A stretch of 64,000 nucleotides of DNA, from positions 32,645,150 to 32,709,149 of the forward strand of contig NC_049910.1 in assembly GCF_001411555.2 (NCBI RefSeq), read 5' to 3'. Below, piece after piece: positions 12,601 through 24,093 of this stretch. The notes below the pieces were generated by a model. It did not search any database. It was not told the DNA's origin and saw only the letters and a program-made list of their open reading frames with translations. The translations under genes were made by a program, and so were the position numbers. Numbering within the stretch: position 1 is the stretch's first letter; the number at the start of each line of letters is the position of its first letter. The stretch comes from Juglans regia. Lineage: Eukaryota > Streptophyta > Magnoliopsida > Fagales > Juglandaceae.

Positions 12601-14590
12601 AGCTAACAATACAAATAGTGGACTTGTTGGAAAAAGAAAACTGTTATAGGTCGAATTGTTACAACAAATCCATTTGAAGGTGAGAGGTATTATCTACGGA
12701 TATTGTTAAATCATGTAAGAGGACCTTTGTCATTTAAAAATCTTAGGACAGTTGATGGTGTTGGGCTCTAACATTTCGTGAGTCAGCAACTATGCATGGT
12801 TTGCTATAGAGAGATAACGGCTTACAAGATTGTTTACATGAAGCATCTCTATATCAAATGTCATTCAGTTTGAGACGGCTATTTGCAACTATATTGGTTT
12901 ATTGTAATCCAGCCAATCTGAGAGAGCTTTAGGAACGTTTTGAGTAAGATATGTCAGTTGATTTTAGGTCAACTGAAGATTCTATGTTCAATGTATGAAT
13001 GCAAGTTTTGCGCTCAATTTCTTCTACACTTGAATTAATGGAGAAATACATTAATTCGTTTCATCTCCTTGATGACAATATTTATTTCGATGAAGACTAA
13101 TTCGAATCTAGGGAAATTGATGATGAATTGGCTGTTGAAATTTCAAAAGAATATATTGCTGCTTCTGAAGCCCTTAATAGTGAACAACGACATGTCTATA
13201 ATTCAATTTTAGAAAATGTTTTTTCAAACAGAGCTACTACATTCTTTGTTGATAGTCCTACTGGGACAGGGAAGACATTTCTATATAAGGTACTTCTCTC
13301 CGCAGTAAGATCAAGAAAATTAGTGGCACTTGCAACTGCTTCATCTGGTGTTGCAGCATCTACCTTCCTGGAAGTCGAATAGCACACTCGCGCTTTAAGA
13401 TTCTATTGGATACTGAAGAACATAGCATGTATTGTGTCAATAAACAAAGTGCTCTTGCAAAACTATTACGTGTAGCAAAATTAATTATATGGGATGAGAC
13501 CCTAATGTCAAGAAAACAAAACATCGAAATATTAGATAAAATGCTACGAGACATTAATGATTCAGAGTTAACATTCGGTGGACAAGTTATTGTTTTTTGT
13601 GGAGCTTTTCGCCAAGTTTTACCTGTGGTTTGTAAAGGAACAAGACAAGAATAAGTCGACGCCATTTTGGTTTTTTCCTATTTGTGGTCAATATTCATCA
13701 AGCTTTATTTGACAGAAAATATGCGAGGAATATTGGATCCAATTTTTTCAGAATGTGTTAGAATTAGGCAACGGAATGCCACCAATTATAGTTAATGAAA
13801 CTATAAAAATTCATGATGGCATGCTTGTTCCCTATGAAGATGACTGCGCTTCTTTGGATCATTTAATAGATATTGTTTTCCATGATATTCATAAATATTT
13901 AATAAATATTTCAGCTATGATGAATCAGGCCATATTAACACCAAATAACATTTACGTTGATTAAATAAATGCATTACTAATTCATAGACTTCCTGATGAA
14001 TTTAAGCGATATTATAGCTTTGATGAAGCAATAGATGCATTTGAACAATCAATCATGGAGGATTTTTTGAATACTCTAACCGCAAATGGACTTCCTCCTC
14101 ATGAATTGTTACTGAAGATAAAATGTCTCATCAAGCTGCTTAGAAATATTAATCCTTCAGAAAGAGTATGTAACGGAGCATGCTTAATTTGTCTGGCTTT
14201 TGATCGAAATGTCATTGATGCAGAAATCGCAGTTGGACACCATAGCATAAAAAAAAAAAAAAAAAAAAAGTCTTTATTCCAATGATCCAATTCTTACCAA
14301 ATGTTGATGAAAATAGTGGTTTCCCATTCAAATGAACCCAGTTCCCCATCAGATTAAGTTTTGCAATAACTATAAATAAGTCACAAAGGCAAACATTGGA
14401 TTTTGTTGGGATATATTTACCTCCTCAACCTATTTTCTCACATGATCAATTATATGTGGATCTATCAAGAGCTAAGACTGCATCTATAATAAGGGTTTTA
14501 ATACAGCCAGTGTCGAATGAATGATCAAAAAAGAACTGCACAAAAAATATTGTGTATACGGAATTATTAAGATTAGCATGTTCAAATTAA
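9640..14590 (+). pseudogene. Helitron Rep/helicase (RepHel), degenerate
   Basis: RepHel nicks DNA with an HUH/Y2 endonuclease and unwinds it with a PIF1-family helicase. Recognisable pieces run in the correct order with many stops and frameshifts. A cysteine-rich segment CCRHC...GFCC lies at 10340-10410. The Helitron-like N domain (FAFTSFGVKFD, YTFRTQGQIYHYINYL, LYFYDT) is at 10416-10685, and DQRVFNAPTSSQVA follows at 10853-10894. The Rep part (VIEHQKIWLPHAHFLIIL, with the His-x-His pair at 11831-11839) is followed by YFYKYIYKGHDR, which carries the paired tyrosines, at 12235-12273. The helicase has Walker A DSPTGTGKT (13251-13277), Walker B LIIWDE (13481-13498), GAFRQVLPVV (13600-13630) and TINKSQRQT with LYVDLSRA near 14370-14480. 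It ends LACSN-TAA at 14588-14590. The first ATG is a guess. Confidence 0.92.
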
Positions 14591-14788
14591 TATTATATAG
14601 GTAATAATTCAATTATATAATTTGAGTTTAGCTACTTAAACAAAATTACACATTTAATATAATTCTCTTTTATGTATGTATAATATTGTATTCTTGTAAT
14701 ATTTATTGTGTTTTTTAATTTTCTTTGCAATTTTCTTTTTAAATTTAGTATTGGGTTTATTATACTTACACGTTTAGTATCTTTGTAT

Positions 14789-17303
14789 ATGAACAACTTT
14801 AAAGATGAGGACGGTTTATACATCGATAAAAGATATCACTCCAAATACAAGGAATTAGAAAATAAAAATGATCGTGGCAGACAAGTCACCCAAACGAACA
14901 GGGCAACGCTCGCCAGGAAAGTACCAAAAGCTAACATTGATTGGCCTAGAGGTATAGTATTTATTTCTATCTATTATCTTTTATTTTTTTCATGTACTAA
15001 AAACTTGTAAAGGATTTTGTTATTCTTGCATCCTACTTATTAAACTTTGTTTTTTCATTTTTTTACTACTGATTTGTTGGGTTTTTTTATGTTTACTTTT
15101 TTAAATCAGTTCATATTATATAAATGTTGATGATGTTCCATTCATTTAGTTCTCTTCTTGTAATACATTTAAAAATATTATTTTTTTAAAACCCAAAAAC
15201 AATTTAAAATTAAACAAAATTATTATCCTCAATTATTCATAACAATTTTTTGTTCGTTTCAATTTCTTATACTGTACATGAAAATCAAGTGCAAGCGACA
15301 ATGTTTGATAAAGATATTGACTCACGAGATGATACTTTGCATATTTTCCAGTCATAATACATCAGCAATGCATATGTGAAGCCATTGGATCCAAAATATA
15401 GAATTGAAAAACATAAATACTAATGGATTCTAAATTCTAGAACGATAATTGAGGAAGTTTCGAAAGATGAAAAACAATTAGAGCCACCGAAGTACCAACT
15501 CATTCCGTTCAACGAATTAGACGCTTACAAAAACTCAATTGCAGAAATAGATAATTCACTCTTTATTTTAGATTATTTGATTATCAATATATTAAAAATT
15601 TAAATCTTATTTCTCTGATGTTTTGGCTGTTGCAATCCACATCAAGTTATGTAGAGAGATAACTTTAGAGCATGGACCGACAACTATTCAGGAAATCTAT
15701 TTCATTGATCAAAGGTAAAAATATTTTTTGGATAGGTCACTCTTTAGAATTATGTTTCATTCTTTATTTCTTACATATTCTGTTAATTCTTTTTTTATTC
15801 CAATTTTGTAACTTAAACCTCATATGTTTAACTATGTGGGGTTAATTTGTGCAAAAAGAATGCAAAAAAATCTTAGAAATAATAAGGACAAAGCCAATTA
15901 TACTCGGAACATAAATAAAAGTTGGTTCTTATATTGGTATTTTTAATAATTAACAATATTATATTTTCTTTTATATTGTACATGTTTGCATTAATTATGA
16001 TCTCTATTTCCAATGAAAGATTGTCTCTTTCATCGCGTCCGAAAAGTAAATTTGTGATTAATCATGTTCTTCCCGAGACAACTTCATTGCAAGAGTGGTA
16101 ATTATCACAAATAAGTCATTATTTGTTTCATGCCACTTGAATATTGAAATCTCCATATTTTTATTTCTTTTGTTGCATTTGTTTTTATGAATTTTAAGGG
16201 CGGTGATTAATGACTTATTACTTGAGAGTATTATTGCAAATTGCGTGACATACCCATCAACATCTCTATCTTCTGTTGGTATTCGAAAAATAATCAAGAA
16301 TTGTGATGTTGCTGAGTTCATCAAAAGTTTACAATCCATGCAGGTAAAATCATATTCTTTGTAACAAGTTCAAATATTTATACAATCAATTCACCTAACA
16401 AATTGTTTCTAATGTAATATAGAAATCAAGATTTTGGATAAAGGCAAAGATAATTGTGGTTGACTTGCACCAGATATTTTTTTACATGTCATGTATTGGC
16501 TGCAATAAAGAAACTGGGTATGATTACAATGATACATTCATTTGTTATCATTATAAACACCAAAGCATTTCCCAACCACGGTATATATCTTTCAAATTTT
16601 TTGTTTTGTTTGATAATTTATTTGATAGATTTGATATATAGCTTTTGTTGATTCTAATTTAAAATGACATTTCCATCAAATTTATAATTGTCGAGCATAT
16701 GTCGAACTCGACGATGGTACAGGAAGACTATCTGCTGTTATTTTTGGTGAAGTTGTAGAGCAATCATTCGGTTGTTCGGTAGTTGAATTTATGAATTACA
16801 CTGGTGATGTATGTTTTCTTATTTTTCATTTCCTTTATCATTGTGAGTAAAAAAGTCCATCTTAAAATTTTTGACTTGTTTACTACATTATCTATGAGCA
16901 CATTGAGTTTTATCTTAAAAAAAAAACTATTAAAAGTAAATTATAATAAAAATCATTTAAATTGATTTTTATATACTTGACTATTATTCCAATTTTTTTT
17001 TTTATTTATAACATGCATAGTAATTTAATTAAGAACATTGCATTCAAAGATTTGTGTTAATTTACAAGACATCAATTTTTAGCATATTTGTTCTTTAAAT
17101 TTTTATTAATCATGGAAGCCTATTAAAAATTTCATTTGCAGGAGCATCTGCCATATATAGAAAATTTTGTAGCAGAAGTTTCGCAGAAATAATGGATGAT
17201 TGAACTTTTAGTAGACCCCAATCGACTCAACTAATAGCAACACAAAAATTTCAACGTCGTCTTTATTGATGTAGTACAAGATGCACAAAATGATACATCA
17301 TAG
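14789..17303 (+). pseudogene. RPA1-like (replication protein A large subunit-like) gene in the Helitron
   Basis: RPA1 binds single-stranded DNA through OB folds; plant Helitrons often carry RPA-like genes. A possible first exon is 14789-14951. An OB-fold exon near 15278-15560 reads QVQATMFDKDI...YISNAYVKPLDPKYRIE, with two in-frame stops, then PPKYQLIPFNELDAYK. 15617-15716 reads DVLAVAIHIKLCREIT...IYFIDQR and ends in a GT donor. Later exons are at about 16018-16099, 16195-16344 and 16424-16578 (zinc-ribbon part YMSCIGCNKETGYDYNDTFIC). 16686-16808 reads YVELDDGTGRLSAVIFGEVVEQ, and 17142-17303 contains HLPYIENFVAEVSQK and ends in TAG. Most junctions still have GT and AG. It is clearly better preserved than the helicase upstream. 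The 14789 exon and the exact borders are uncertain, and the stops argue for a pseudogene. Confidence 0.78.
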
Positions 17304-17467
17304 TTAAAATATCAAATGACTCATATTTTGAATTAATATTTTTGTTGGTTTTGTATTAAACTTATCGAAGACAACTTTGTTAAAACTATCGATGTTATAA
17401 ATGTGTTGGATTATGTTATATTCTAAACTAATGTTTTATAAATATCGATGTTTCACCGAACTAGGCA

Positions 17468-17497
17468 AACGTGTTTTACACGTTGTTCTGACCTAGT
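17468..17497 (+). terminator. Helitron 3' terminal hairpin and CTAG end
   Basis: AACGTGT (17468-17474) and ACACGTT (17478-17484) form a perfect 7-bp stem with a TTT loop. The element ends CTAG at 17493-17496, followed by host T. The 12-base distance from stem to end fits the Helitron rule. The hairpin marks the end of strand transfer in rolling-circle transposition. It is not a transcription terminator; the type label is the nearest available. Confidence 0.85.
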
Positions 17498-18422
17498 ATA
17501 TGTATATGTTTTTATGCTGTAATTAATTCAGCTAATTATTTGAGTAAATAGGTTAGTAATTGGGGAAATATCAGTAGCCATTTCAGCTTCATATTCTAAT
17601 AAATGATATTATAGAGTTTGGACCAAAAAAATAAGAAGCAACTGTACATTCATAATTAAATTACCCCAGTACTCCCTGATATATGTTATATATATTTATA
17701 TATATATATATAACATATAAATATATATATATTTATATCACAAAAAGACTAATTAATCAAGTCATTGAGCTTCATACTCATTGGAATCACACTATGTATA
17801 GTAATTACTTAAGGAAAAAAAATTTCTTTGAAAATTGATCATTGTAAGGACTTTTTGTTTCAACTTTAATAATTCCTACCTTAAAACTTGGCTTTTGCTT
17901 ATAAATAATAAATAGGCAGTGTTTCAGCAAAATCTCTCATTTCATTGATATGCATATCATATATATATATATAATATATATATATATATGTGTATATGTA
18001 TGTCTGTGTGTGTGTAGTATTAATGTGGGGGTGTCTTAATAGCCCCAATAGCACAGGGTTGCAGGAAGCCGTCATGGGGTTGACAAAAAATGCTTATTGA
18101 CCCTCGCTAGAAACATTTTTGTGACTACTTATGGAAAGCTTAATTTACGCCTGCTACTTCATGATCATTTTAGTCTAATAATATTAGAGACAGTTTGCAT
18201 TGATCAGATGGAAGAAGCTCATGAAAAGGGTCATGGGTAGCTATATGATGTGTATATGATCATGTACTTATTCTGTTATATTATATCTTAGAAATATATT
18301 TGTGCCTAGCTAGTCTATGGAGAGCTTTGCCCTCAGCACCACATGATAACATACAATACATTGGTATTGGCAAAACAGTGTCATGAGAGAGAAAAGTTTG
18401 TGTCTTTAAATAATGATTCTAA
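17497..18422. other. AT-rich intergenic sequence with (TA)n runs
   Basis: Simple AT and TA repeats occur at 17685-17740 and 17958-18016, the last ending in a short (TG) run. 17687-17740 is self-complementary and could fold into an AT hairpin. No gene is seen. Confidence 0.5.
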
Positions 18423-18622
18423 GGCTTCGTTTGGTTACCTAACTACTCTCAATTCATCTCAACTCATCATTACAACTTTTTTAAATTCCAATACAAAATA
18501 TAATAAACAATTCAACTTTTTCAAATCCTAAAATAATAATAATATTAAAAAATAATATTCTAATAATATTTTATCATCTTAATTTAACTCAACTCAACTC
18601 ACTTCAACATCCAAACGCAACC
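18423..18622. mobile_element. MITE, Tourist/PIF-Harbinger-like
   Basis: The 200-bp element begins GGCTTCGTTTGG and ends CCAAACGCAACC, with TAA on both sides (18420-18422 and 18623-18625). The interior, around CAAAATATAATAAACAATTC, is shared with the copy at 2977. Confidence 0.85.
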
Positions 18623-18892
18623 TAAGAGACTCAAATTTTATCCTTAAGTATTGTTCTTTTGTAATTTTTAGTATTTGCTTTCAGTTGCCTCTCAGCATGG
18701 GAAATGGGAAAGAACATCCATCTACGCTAACACCATGTAGCTTAAACCCCTCATCCGCGATATATTATATCATTTAATATACCATTAACATTGGAATGTG
18801 TTGAGTTGATATTCATTTCCAAAATATATCAATAATTTTGTCCAATAACATATTAGGACATACCATCAACCTGTCCAAACATTTCAAATTAC

Positions 18893-19780
18893 ATGCATGG
18901 TTACTATGGACAAGTGTCTGCGTGGTTAATAGGATTTATGCCAAATGTTGGTTACCCATTTCCACATAATATAGAACCTCCAACTATTCTCATCAATACA
19001 AGTTTCACTACATGCATACTAGTTGGGTCAGATTCTAATAGACCCAGTGGCGGGGAAACTAAAGCGCCATGTACATCCTCTACAGTTGAAGAAATTAATG
19101 AGAATAAACTAAATTTACAGGAAACCAAGGATTGCAATGCCGGGACATCTTAGAATGTTGAAATTGATGGTGATGATATGATAGAGAAGCCAAAGTTGGA
19201 AATGAAGTTTAATTCTCTTGAAGATTTAGTGAGTTATTATAAGAATTATGGTAAAAAGTGCGGGTTTGGGATGATGACAAAAATGACTGAGAGGGAAGAA
19301 GATTATGTCATTGCTTGTGCTCGTGGTGGGAAGGCCCGTAATAGAACTTTCAATGTCGCCAACCCACGTCCGACTTGAAAGACAGAATCTAAGGTAAAGA
19401 TTAATACTTTAAAATCTAATTGAAAACTTTAGTTGATTACGGTTCATAATATCCATAACCACCACGGTCTTAATCCAAAGAAATCTCACTTCTTTCGATG
19501 TAATAGAGAAGTAAGTGACGCCGTAAAAATAGTTCTAGATACAAATGATATGGCTAGTGTCCGAATTAACAAGAGTTTTGGATCTCTTGTTGTTGGCGCG
19601 GTCGAATTTGAGACCCTCCCGTTTTTGGAAAATGATTGTCGTAATTACATCGATAAGGCAAGACATCTACGACTTAGCGCATGTGGTGCTAGTGTACTTC
19701 GAGAGTATTTTTGTAGGATGCAGGTGGTGCTGGTGTACTTTGAGAGTATTTTATGTATTTAATACACTTTTGTGTAATGA
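18893..19780 (+). pseudogene. FAR1/FRS-like transcription factor fragment
   Basis: FAR1-related proteins derive from Mutator-like transposases; their N-terminal WRKY-GCM1 zinc domain binds DNA. One reading frame continues from 18893 to 19762, broken by stops at 19151, 19376 and two more near 19421-19430. After the second part starts (19178), the frame reads KLEMKFNSLEDLVSYYKNYGKKCGF, then a basic cysteine region. The third part has HNIHNHHGLNPKKSHFFRCNREVS and a linker ending DCRNYIDKARHLRLS, then YFCRMQ, all in the order of the family. The MULE transposase core and SWIM finger that should follow are missing. The last part contains a short duplication of the GTGGTGCT(A/G)GTGTACTT block (about 19681 and 19723). 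It is either a truncated FRS gene or a MULE remnant; the former is favoured by the FAR1 linker. Confidence 0.8.
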
Positions 19781-20720
19781 ATGTATTGGATTTTGTCTTA
19801 AAGAGCATTCTGACATTCATTGGTATTGGGACATTTTTACATGTAATTAATTATTTAGCTGGGATGAAGTAGTTGGTTACATGATGAGCTTATGGATGAA
19901 AAAACTGGTTGCGTGGACAGTTTGTATTATATGGCACTTGGATTTACTTTCAGAACAATTGTATCACGTGGCATGGAACTTTTGTATTGTATCACGCGGA
20001 CAGTTTGTATTATATAGAACTTTTGCTTATAAAATTGGTTTACTTTCAGGACAATTATATCACGTGAGCATGGGAGCACATCCAAGCTTTAAAATTTACC
20101 TACCGAGTTTGATCCCATCCTCTTTCAAAATAGACGAGAAGTTCATGCACTTCTTCTTCACATTTTTCTAAAAATATTAAAAGTGATGATGTGATATATA
20201 TTAATCTCCAAACTATTGATATTGTTTGGTGGAATTTTTTTTTTTAATCATTCATAAACTTTCATTCACTATAAATTGTTATAAAGTTTGTCGTTCACTG
20301 TTCCCTATGGCTAAACACCACCTTCCAGTTCCTCATCTTTCCTGTGTTGATATTTCAATTACTAATGTCCACAGAATGATAAATTAGAATTGAAACAATA
20401 GATCATATTGCGTAGTTCAATTATCATAAACATTTGTAAAGAAAAAACACATACAAATGCATTTGTCAAGCATTCTGACCTCTTTCTTATTAAGAAATAA
20501 CACAAAAGTAAATTAAGCATATCCATACCCTTGATCAAACCAATTAGCATAACACAGTAGGCCGTATTGAACTTAATATATTTACATCAAGTACAGGATC
20601 CAATACTTAGGTACTAACACTAGGTAGCAATTACTTAGATACTACCAAATAACATGCAACTATAAATAAAAAAACCCAATACACCCAAAGTAGTATGTGT
20701 CCATGCCTAATTTCAGTTTC
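19781..20720. other. Intergenic, no gene seen
   Basis: 19900-20070 has scattered short direct repeats around CAGTTTGTATTATAT and TTTCAG(A/G)ACAATT. The rest is AT-rich and without coding signal on either strand. Confidence 0.4.
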
Positions 20721-20724
20721 TTGT

Positions 20725-21198
20725 TCCAGAAGCACCTTCTCTCAATTGGATACCACCAGCTCTCTCTTCTCGATTTCATTCACTCTTTTACGGAGCTCAT
20801 TCTTCGTCTTTTCCACATCGTTCAGCATCTTCTCGAGCTCCTTTTCTTTCCTTAACAATTCATTGTTTCTTTCTTGCTTTCTTGAAGATGGAACTCAATC
20901 TCTTGATTATTATCTGCCCACTTGAAAATTTTACAGTATGATAATCCCTAATCATTTTATATATATATAACAAAAATATTAGATGTACAATATATTTATC
21001 ACTATAATTTACAAATGTTAGATGTACAAATAATGTAGTTACCTCTGTATTGTACTTTGGACACCCTAAGAAGGGTCGTCATGGATTTCTTGTTGTACTT
21101 GAATATCTCAATGTCGCATCGACCTTACAGAAGCAATGTGTTTGTCCCAAAGTACGTTTTGCAAACAATGAAGAAGACATTGATGATGATGATGACAT
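20725..21198 (-). pseudogene. zf-GRF / coiled-coil protein, two exons, broken
   Basis: Plant zf-GRF proteins have one CxC...NPGRRF...C zinc motif followed by a hydrophobic or coiled tail; their roles are mostly unknown. On the minus strand exon 1 runs from ATG at 21198 to a GT donor after 21043 (52 codons). It starts MSSSSSMSSSLFAKR and continues HCFCKVDATLRYSSTTRNP-stop-RPFLGCPKYNTE: the GRF motif with one TGA where the family has glycine. Exon 2 begins near 20920 with WADNNQEIEF in phase and soon hits a stop. A shifted frame continues as a charged coiled coil (LLRKEKELEKMLNDVEKTKNELRKRVNEIEKR) to about 20725. One nonsense codon and one frameshift make it a pseudogene, unless sequence errors are involved. 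Confidence 0.72.
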
Positions 21199-21740
21199 TC
21201 TAACATGATGTTTTATAAATTGTTATATGCGAAATCCAAAAAACTACATGGATTAAATTGGATTCATGACTAATGCTGATGAACTGCATCAGATTGAAAT
21301 TTGTGGGTAGACACTCTAGCCATAGGTATACAATGTCTTGAAAAAGATACAATAACTCATAAGAGTCACATGTACTATGCTATTGATATAATATGAATGT
21401 GAGCACATCTAGCCAACCTTCTGAATATGCCATCCATGAAGTCTATACTTTCTCATTGCTTATAAAAAGAAAGAGGAGGACCGTCCTCTAAACCTATCTA
21501 TTGGTGAATGATAAAACTAAACATTATTTAATAAATCACATTGAATTAAATCTGCAAAGTACTCACATTCTCATCTAAATATAATATACAATTTCTATAT
21601 TTGACTCTTATCACTATTAATGGTTTGATCATGGTACATATATAAAAATGATAGAAACATAGACATTTCACAAACTGTGCACGGGCATAGATTGGTTGTG
21701 ACCTCGAAATGCAGAAAATGAGTTGAATTCGCATGATAGT
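21199..21740. other. Possible 5' region of the zf-GRF pseudogene
   Basis: No coding signal is seen. If the zf-GRF gene was transcribed leftwards, this would be its leader and promoter. An imperfect tandem duplication and a purine-rich block follow upstream (21741-22920). Confidence 0.3.
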
Positions 21741-22045
21741 GACAATAACACCATCAACCTCTAATTATAAAATTAAATTAAAAACAACACCACCAATCTC
21801 CAACAACTATTTCCAGAATACCCATACTCACGAAATTCATAAACCAACACCATCAACCTAATTTCTGAGTCAAGATAATATAGAAAGTTAATATAATATA
21901 TATCACAGATGATAAAACTATAAACCAACACAACAATAACACCATCAATCTCTAATTATAAAATTAAATTAAAAACAGCACCACCAATCTCCAACTACAA
22001 CTTCCAGAATATGCATACCCACGAAATTCATAAACCATTACAACA
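21741..22045. repeat. Direct duplication, period about 191 bp
   Basis: The block starting ACAATAACACCATCAA(C/T)CTC at about 21742 recurs at about 21933. Both copies contain ATTATAAAATTAAATTAAAA, CACCACCAATCTCCAAC and CACGAAATTCATAAACCA. The copies diverge after about 110 bp. The sequence is non-coding. Confidence 0.8.
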
Positions 22046-22316
22046 ATAATGCCATTAAACGAAAACCTCAAATAAATTAGGAAATCACGACTCACAAAAT
22101 CTGAAAAATTCACAAGACTCACCAAATCTGAGAAACTCCCAAATAAAGAAACAACATAACTACAATATAATACTACAGATATGAAAACTTAGAAAATGGA
22201 ACCTTACCTAGGAGCCAAACTCTGTGTTAGCCCCTTTGTTCACTCTCATGATTGTGTCGCTGGTAGCAGTGAGGGTATGGAGTGTGTTTAAAGTTTTGAA
22301 CTTAGAAAGGATTAGG

Positions 22317-22532
22317 GTTAGGGTTAGGGTTTCAGGGCTTTGTGGGAAGGGGATTTTAGACTAGTGGCTTCATGGATTCATGGGTGTGGCTTTGTGGCTT
22401 AAAGGAGAAGACGAAGAGAAAGACTAGGGGTTAGGGTTTCGGGGATTTGTGGGAAGAGGATTTCAGACCAGTGGCTTCGTGGATTCGTGGGTGTGGCTCT
22501 GTGGCTTCATTGAGAAGACGAAGAGAAAGACC
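22317..22532. repeat. 107-bp tandem duplication with telomere-like TTAGGG units
   Basis: TTAGGGTTTC starts copies at 22324 and 22431. Both copies contain TTTGTGGGAAG, AGTGGCTTC(A/G)TGGATTC, GGTGTGGCT and GAAGACGAAGAGAAAGAC. Just left of copy 1, GGGTTAGGG is repeated three times. The block may be a leader of a minus-strand gene (teloboxes, AAACCCTA on the minus strand, are common in plant promoters). Confidence 0.8.
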
Positions 22533-22932
22533 AATTGTGGTTCGTGGGTTCATTTCGTGGGTTGATGGAGAAAGATCGTTGAATGTGATGGAGAAGAAAG
22601 CCTCGAAACCCTAACCCCTAGTTTGTTTCGGAGAAGAGAAGAGAGGTATGTTTGCGGCTTGGAGAATAAGAAATCTAGGGATGGAGAAGAAGAAGACAGA
22701 GCGATTCGAAGAAGATGAAAGGTAATCGTGGGGAGCATTTCGAAGAAGAGAAAGTGTGGGGAGAAGAGAAATGTGTTTTGAAAAGGGAAATGAAATGAGG
22801 ATGGAGAGAAGGACTCTTGGAAGACCCAAACCCAGGAAACGAAGACGATGCTATCTTGTTTTTTTACCACGTCGGATGCGAGGCCGCAGCGAGGACGCGA
22901 GGCAGTTGTCCACAACATATTTCTTTTACATA

Positions 22933-24090
22933 AAACTACTTAAATGTGTGCTTGATTAATTGACAATAATAATTACAATTTGTGTAGATGAATATATGAA
23001 AGTATTTAAAATGTATCTATATATGCAACAAGCATAAGTATTACTAAAGATGACAAAATATAAATATAAAATATTTTTTTATCTTTACTTTTCCACTCAG
23101 TGGGTATCATGACCGGATCACAAAGATATAAATAGAGAAATTCTTTTTGCAGTCCCCACTTGGGGATTCTATGTGTAGGCCTTTTATTAAATGAGAAAAA
23201 ACATCATTTTAGGATGGATATTTTTGTAATTTTAAAAAAATTTAAAAATAAAATTACCTAGACTTGCATTGTAGTCCTCAAATGGAGACTGTACGTAGTA
23301 TTGCTCATATAAATAACCCTTTCGCTTTGCTAAGAAACTGGCATAAATCTAACCTTTTTCTCTTATGATTAATGATTTGAATCTTTTACTACTCTTCAAA
23401 TAGGAATATATAATGGGGCCATTTTTATGTAATTAATTGTACGTTGAGATCAGAAATCAGAATGTCGCCAAGGTCCTTGGCTTCAAATCGCCCTCTTCTA
23501 TATAAACCATATATATGCAGGGAGGGATGTCATGCAAGAGATTTGGATTTGAGTCATGTTGAAAACATAAATAAAACAAAATAATATATATATATATATT
23601 TTTTAAACCAACAAAATACATAAAAGGTTTAAAGAATAAATAAAAATAAAATAGTATTTAGTAGCCCAATGGGCCTGTACATGGGGAACATGATGTCTCA
23701 ATAAAAGTTTGGCCCATATGAGAGAGAGTTTATGATGCAAATTTAATACTTTCTTTCTGGCCCATTAAGTATAAAATGTATCTCCACAAAACTGCCACCG
23801 CTGAATATTGGGTTTTGAGTTTCTTTCTGGCCCTCTTCTATATAGACCATAACAGTTTTGAGTTCAACCCTAACTTTGAATATTAATACAATTGACGATT
23901 AAACAAATAATTAGATGGTAAAAACAATAATTCCATATAATGTGACATCGTATATAACTTCTTTTTTTTTTTTGGCTGCATTTCATGATATATAACATAA
24001 TTCTTTATTTTTATATGTTATTCGGTTTCATAACATTTATGAAAATCAAAATAACCGAAAAAAAAACACTTTAAATTTCAAAAGGCAATT
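22933..24090. other. Intergenic with a possible degenerate MITE
   Basis: 23136-23325 has imperfect inverted arms around TTGCAGTCCCCACTTGGGG and CCTCAAATGGAGACTGTACG that may be an old MITE; a related fragment lies near 32628. The rest is AT-rich. No gene is seen. Confidence 0.35.
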
Positions 24091-24093
24091 TTA

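Larger units (their letters stand above)
3958..17496 (+). mobile_element. Helitron, about 13.5 kb, with both termini
   Basis: Helitrons move by rolling-circle transposition, have no inverted repeats or target duplication, start with TC, end with CTRR after a short hairpin, and insert between A and T. Here the left end is A|TCTTTTCTATTATATAAG at 3958. The right end is a perfect 7-bp stem (AACGTGT, TTT loop, ACACGTT, 17468-17484), 12 bases before the end, then CTAG|T at 17493-17496. Inside, on the same strand, are a decayed Rep/helicase gene (9640-14590) and an RPA1-like gene (about 14789-17303), which is the gene content known for plant Helitrons. The left 5.5 kb carries three unrelated tandem arrays. 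The right end is strongly supported. The left end rests on sequence resemblance and could belong to a nested relative. Numerous stop codons make the element non-autonomous today. Confidence 0.8.

Noticed and set aside
22300..22340. Interstitial telomere
   Set aside because: Only about three units, of the TTAGGG type and not plant TTTAGGG; too short for a telomere relic, more likely a telobox-type promoter motif.
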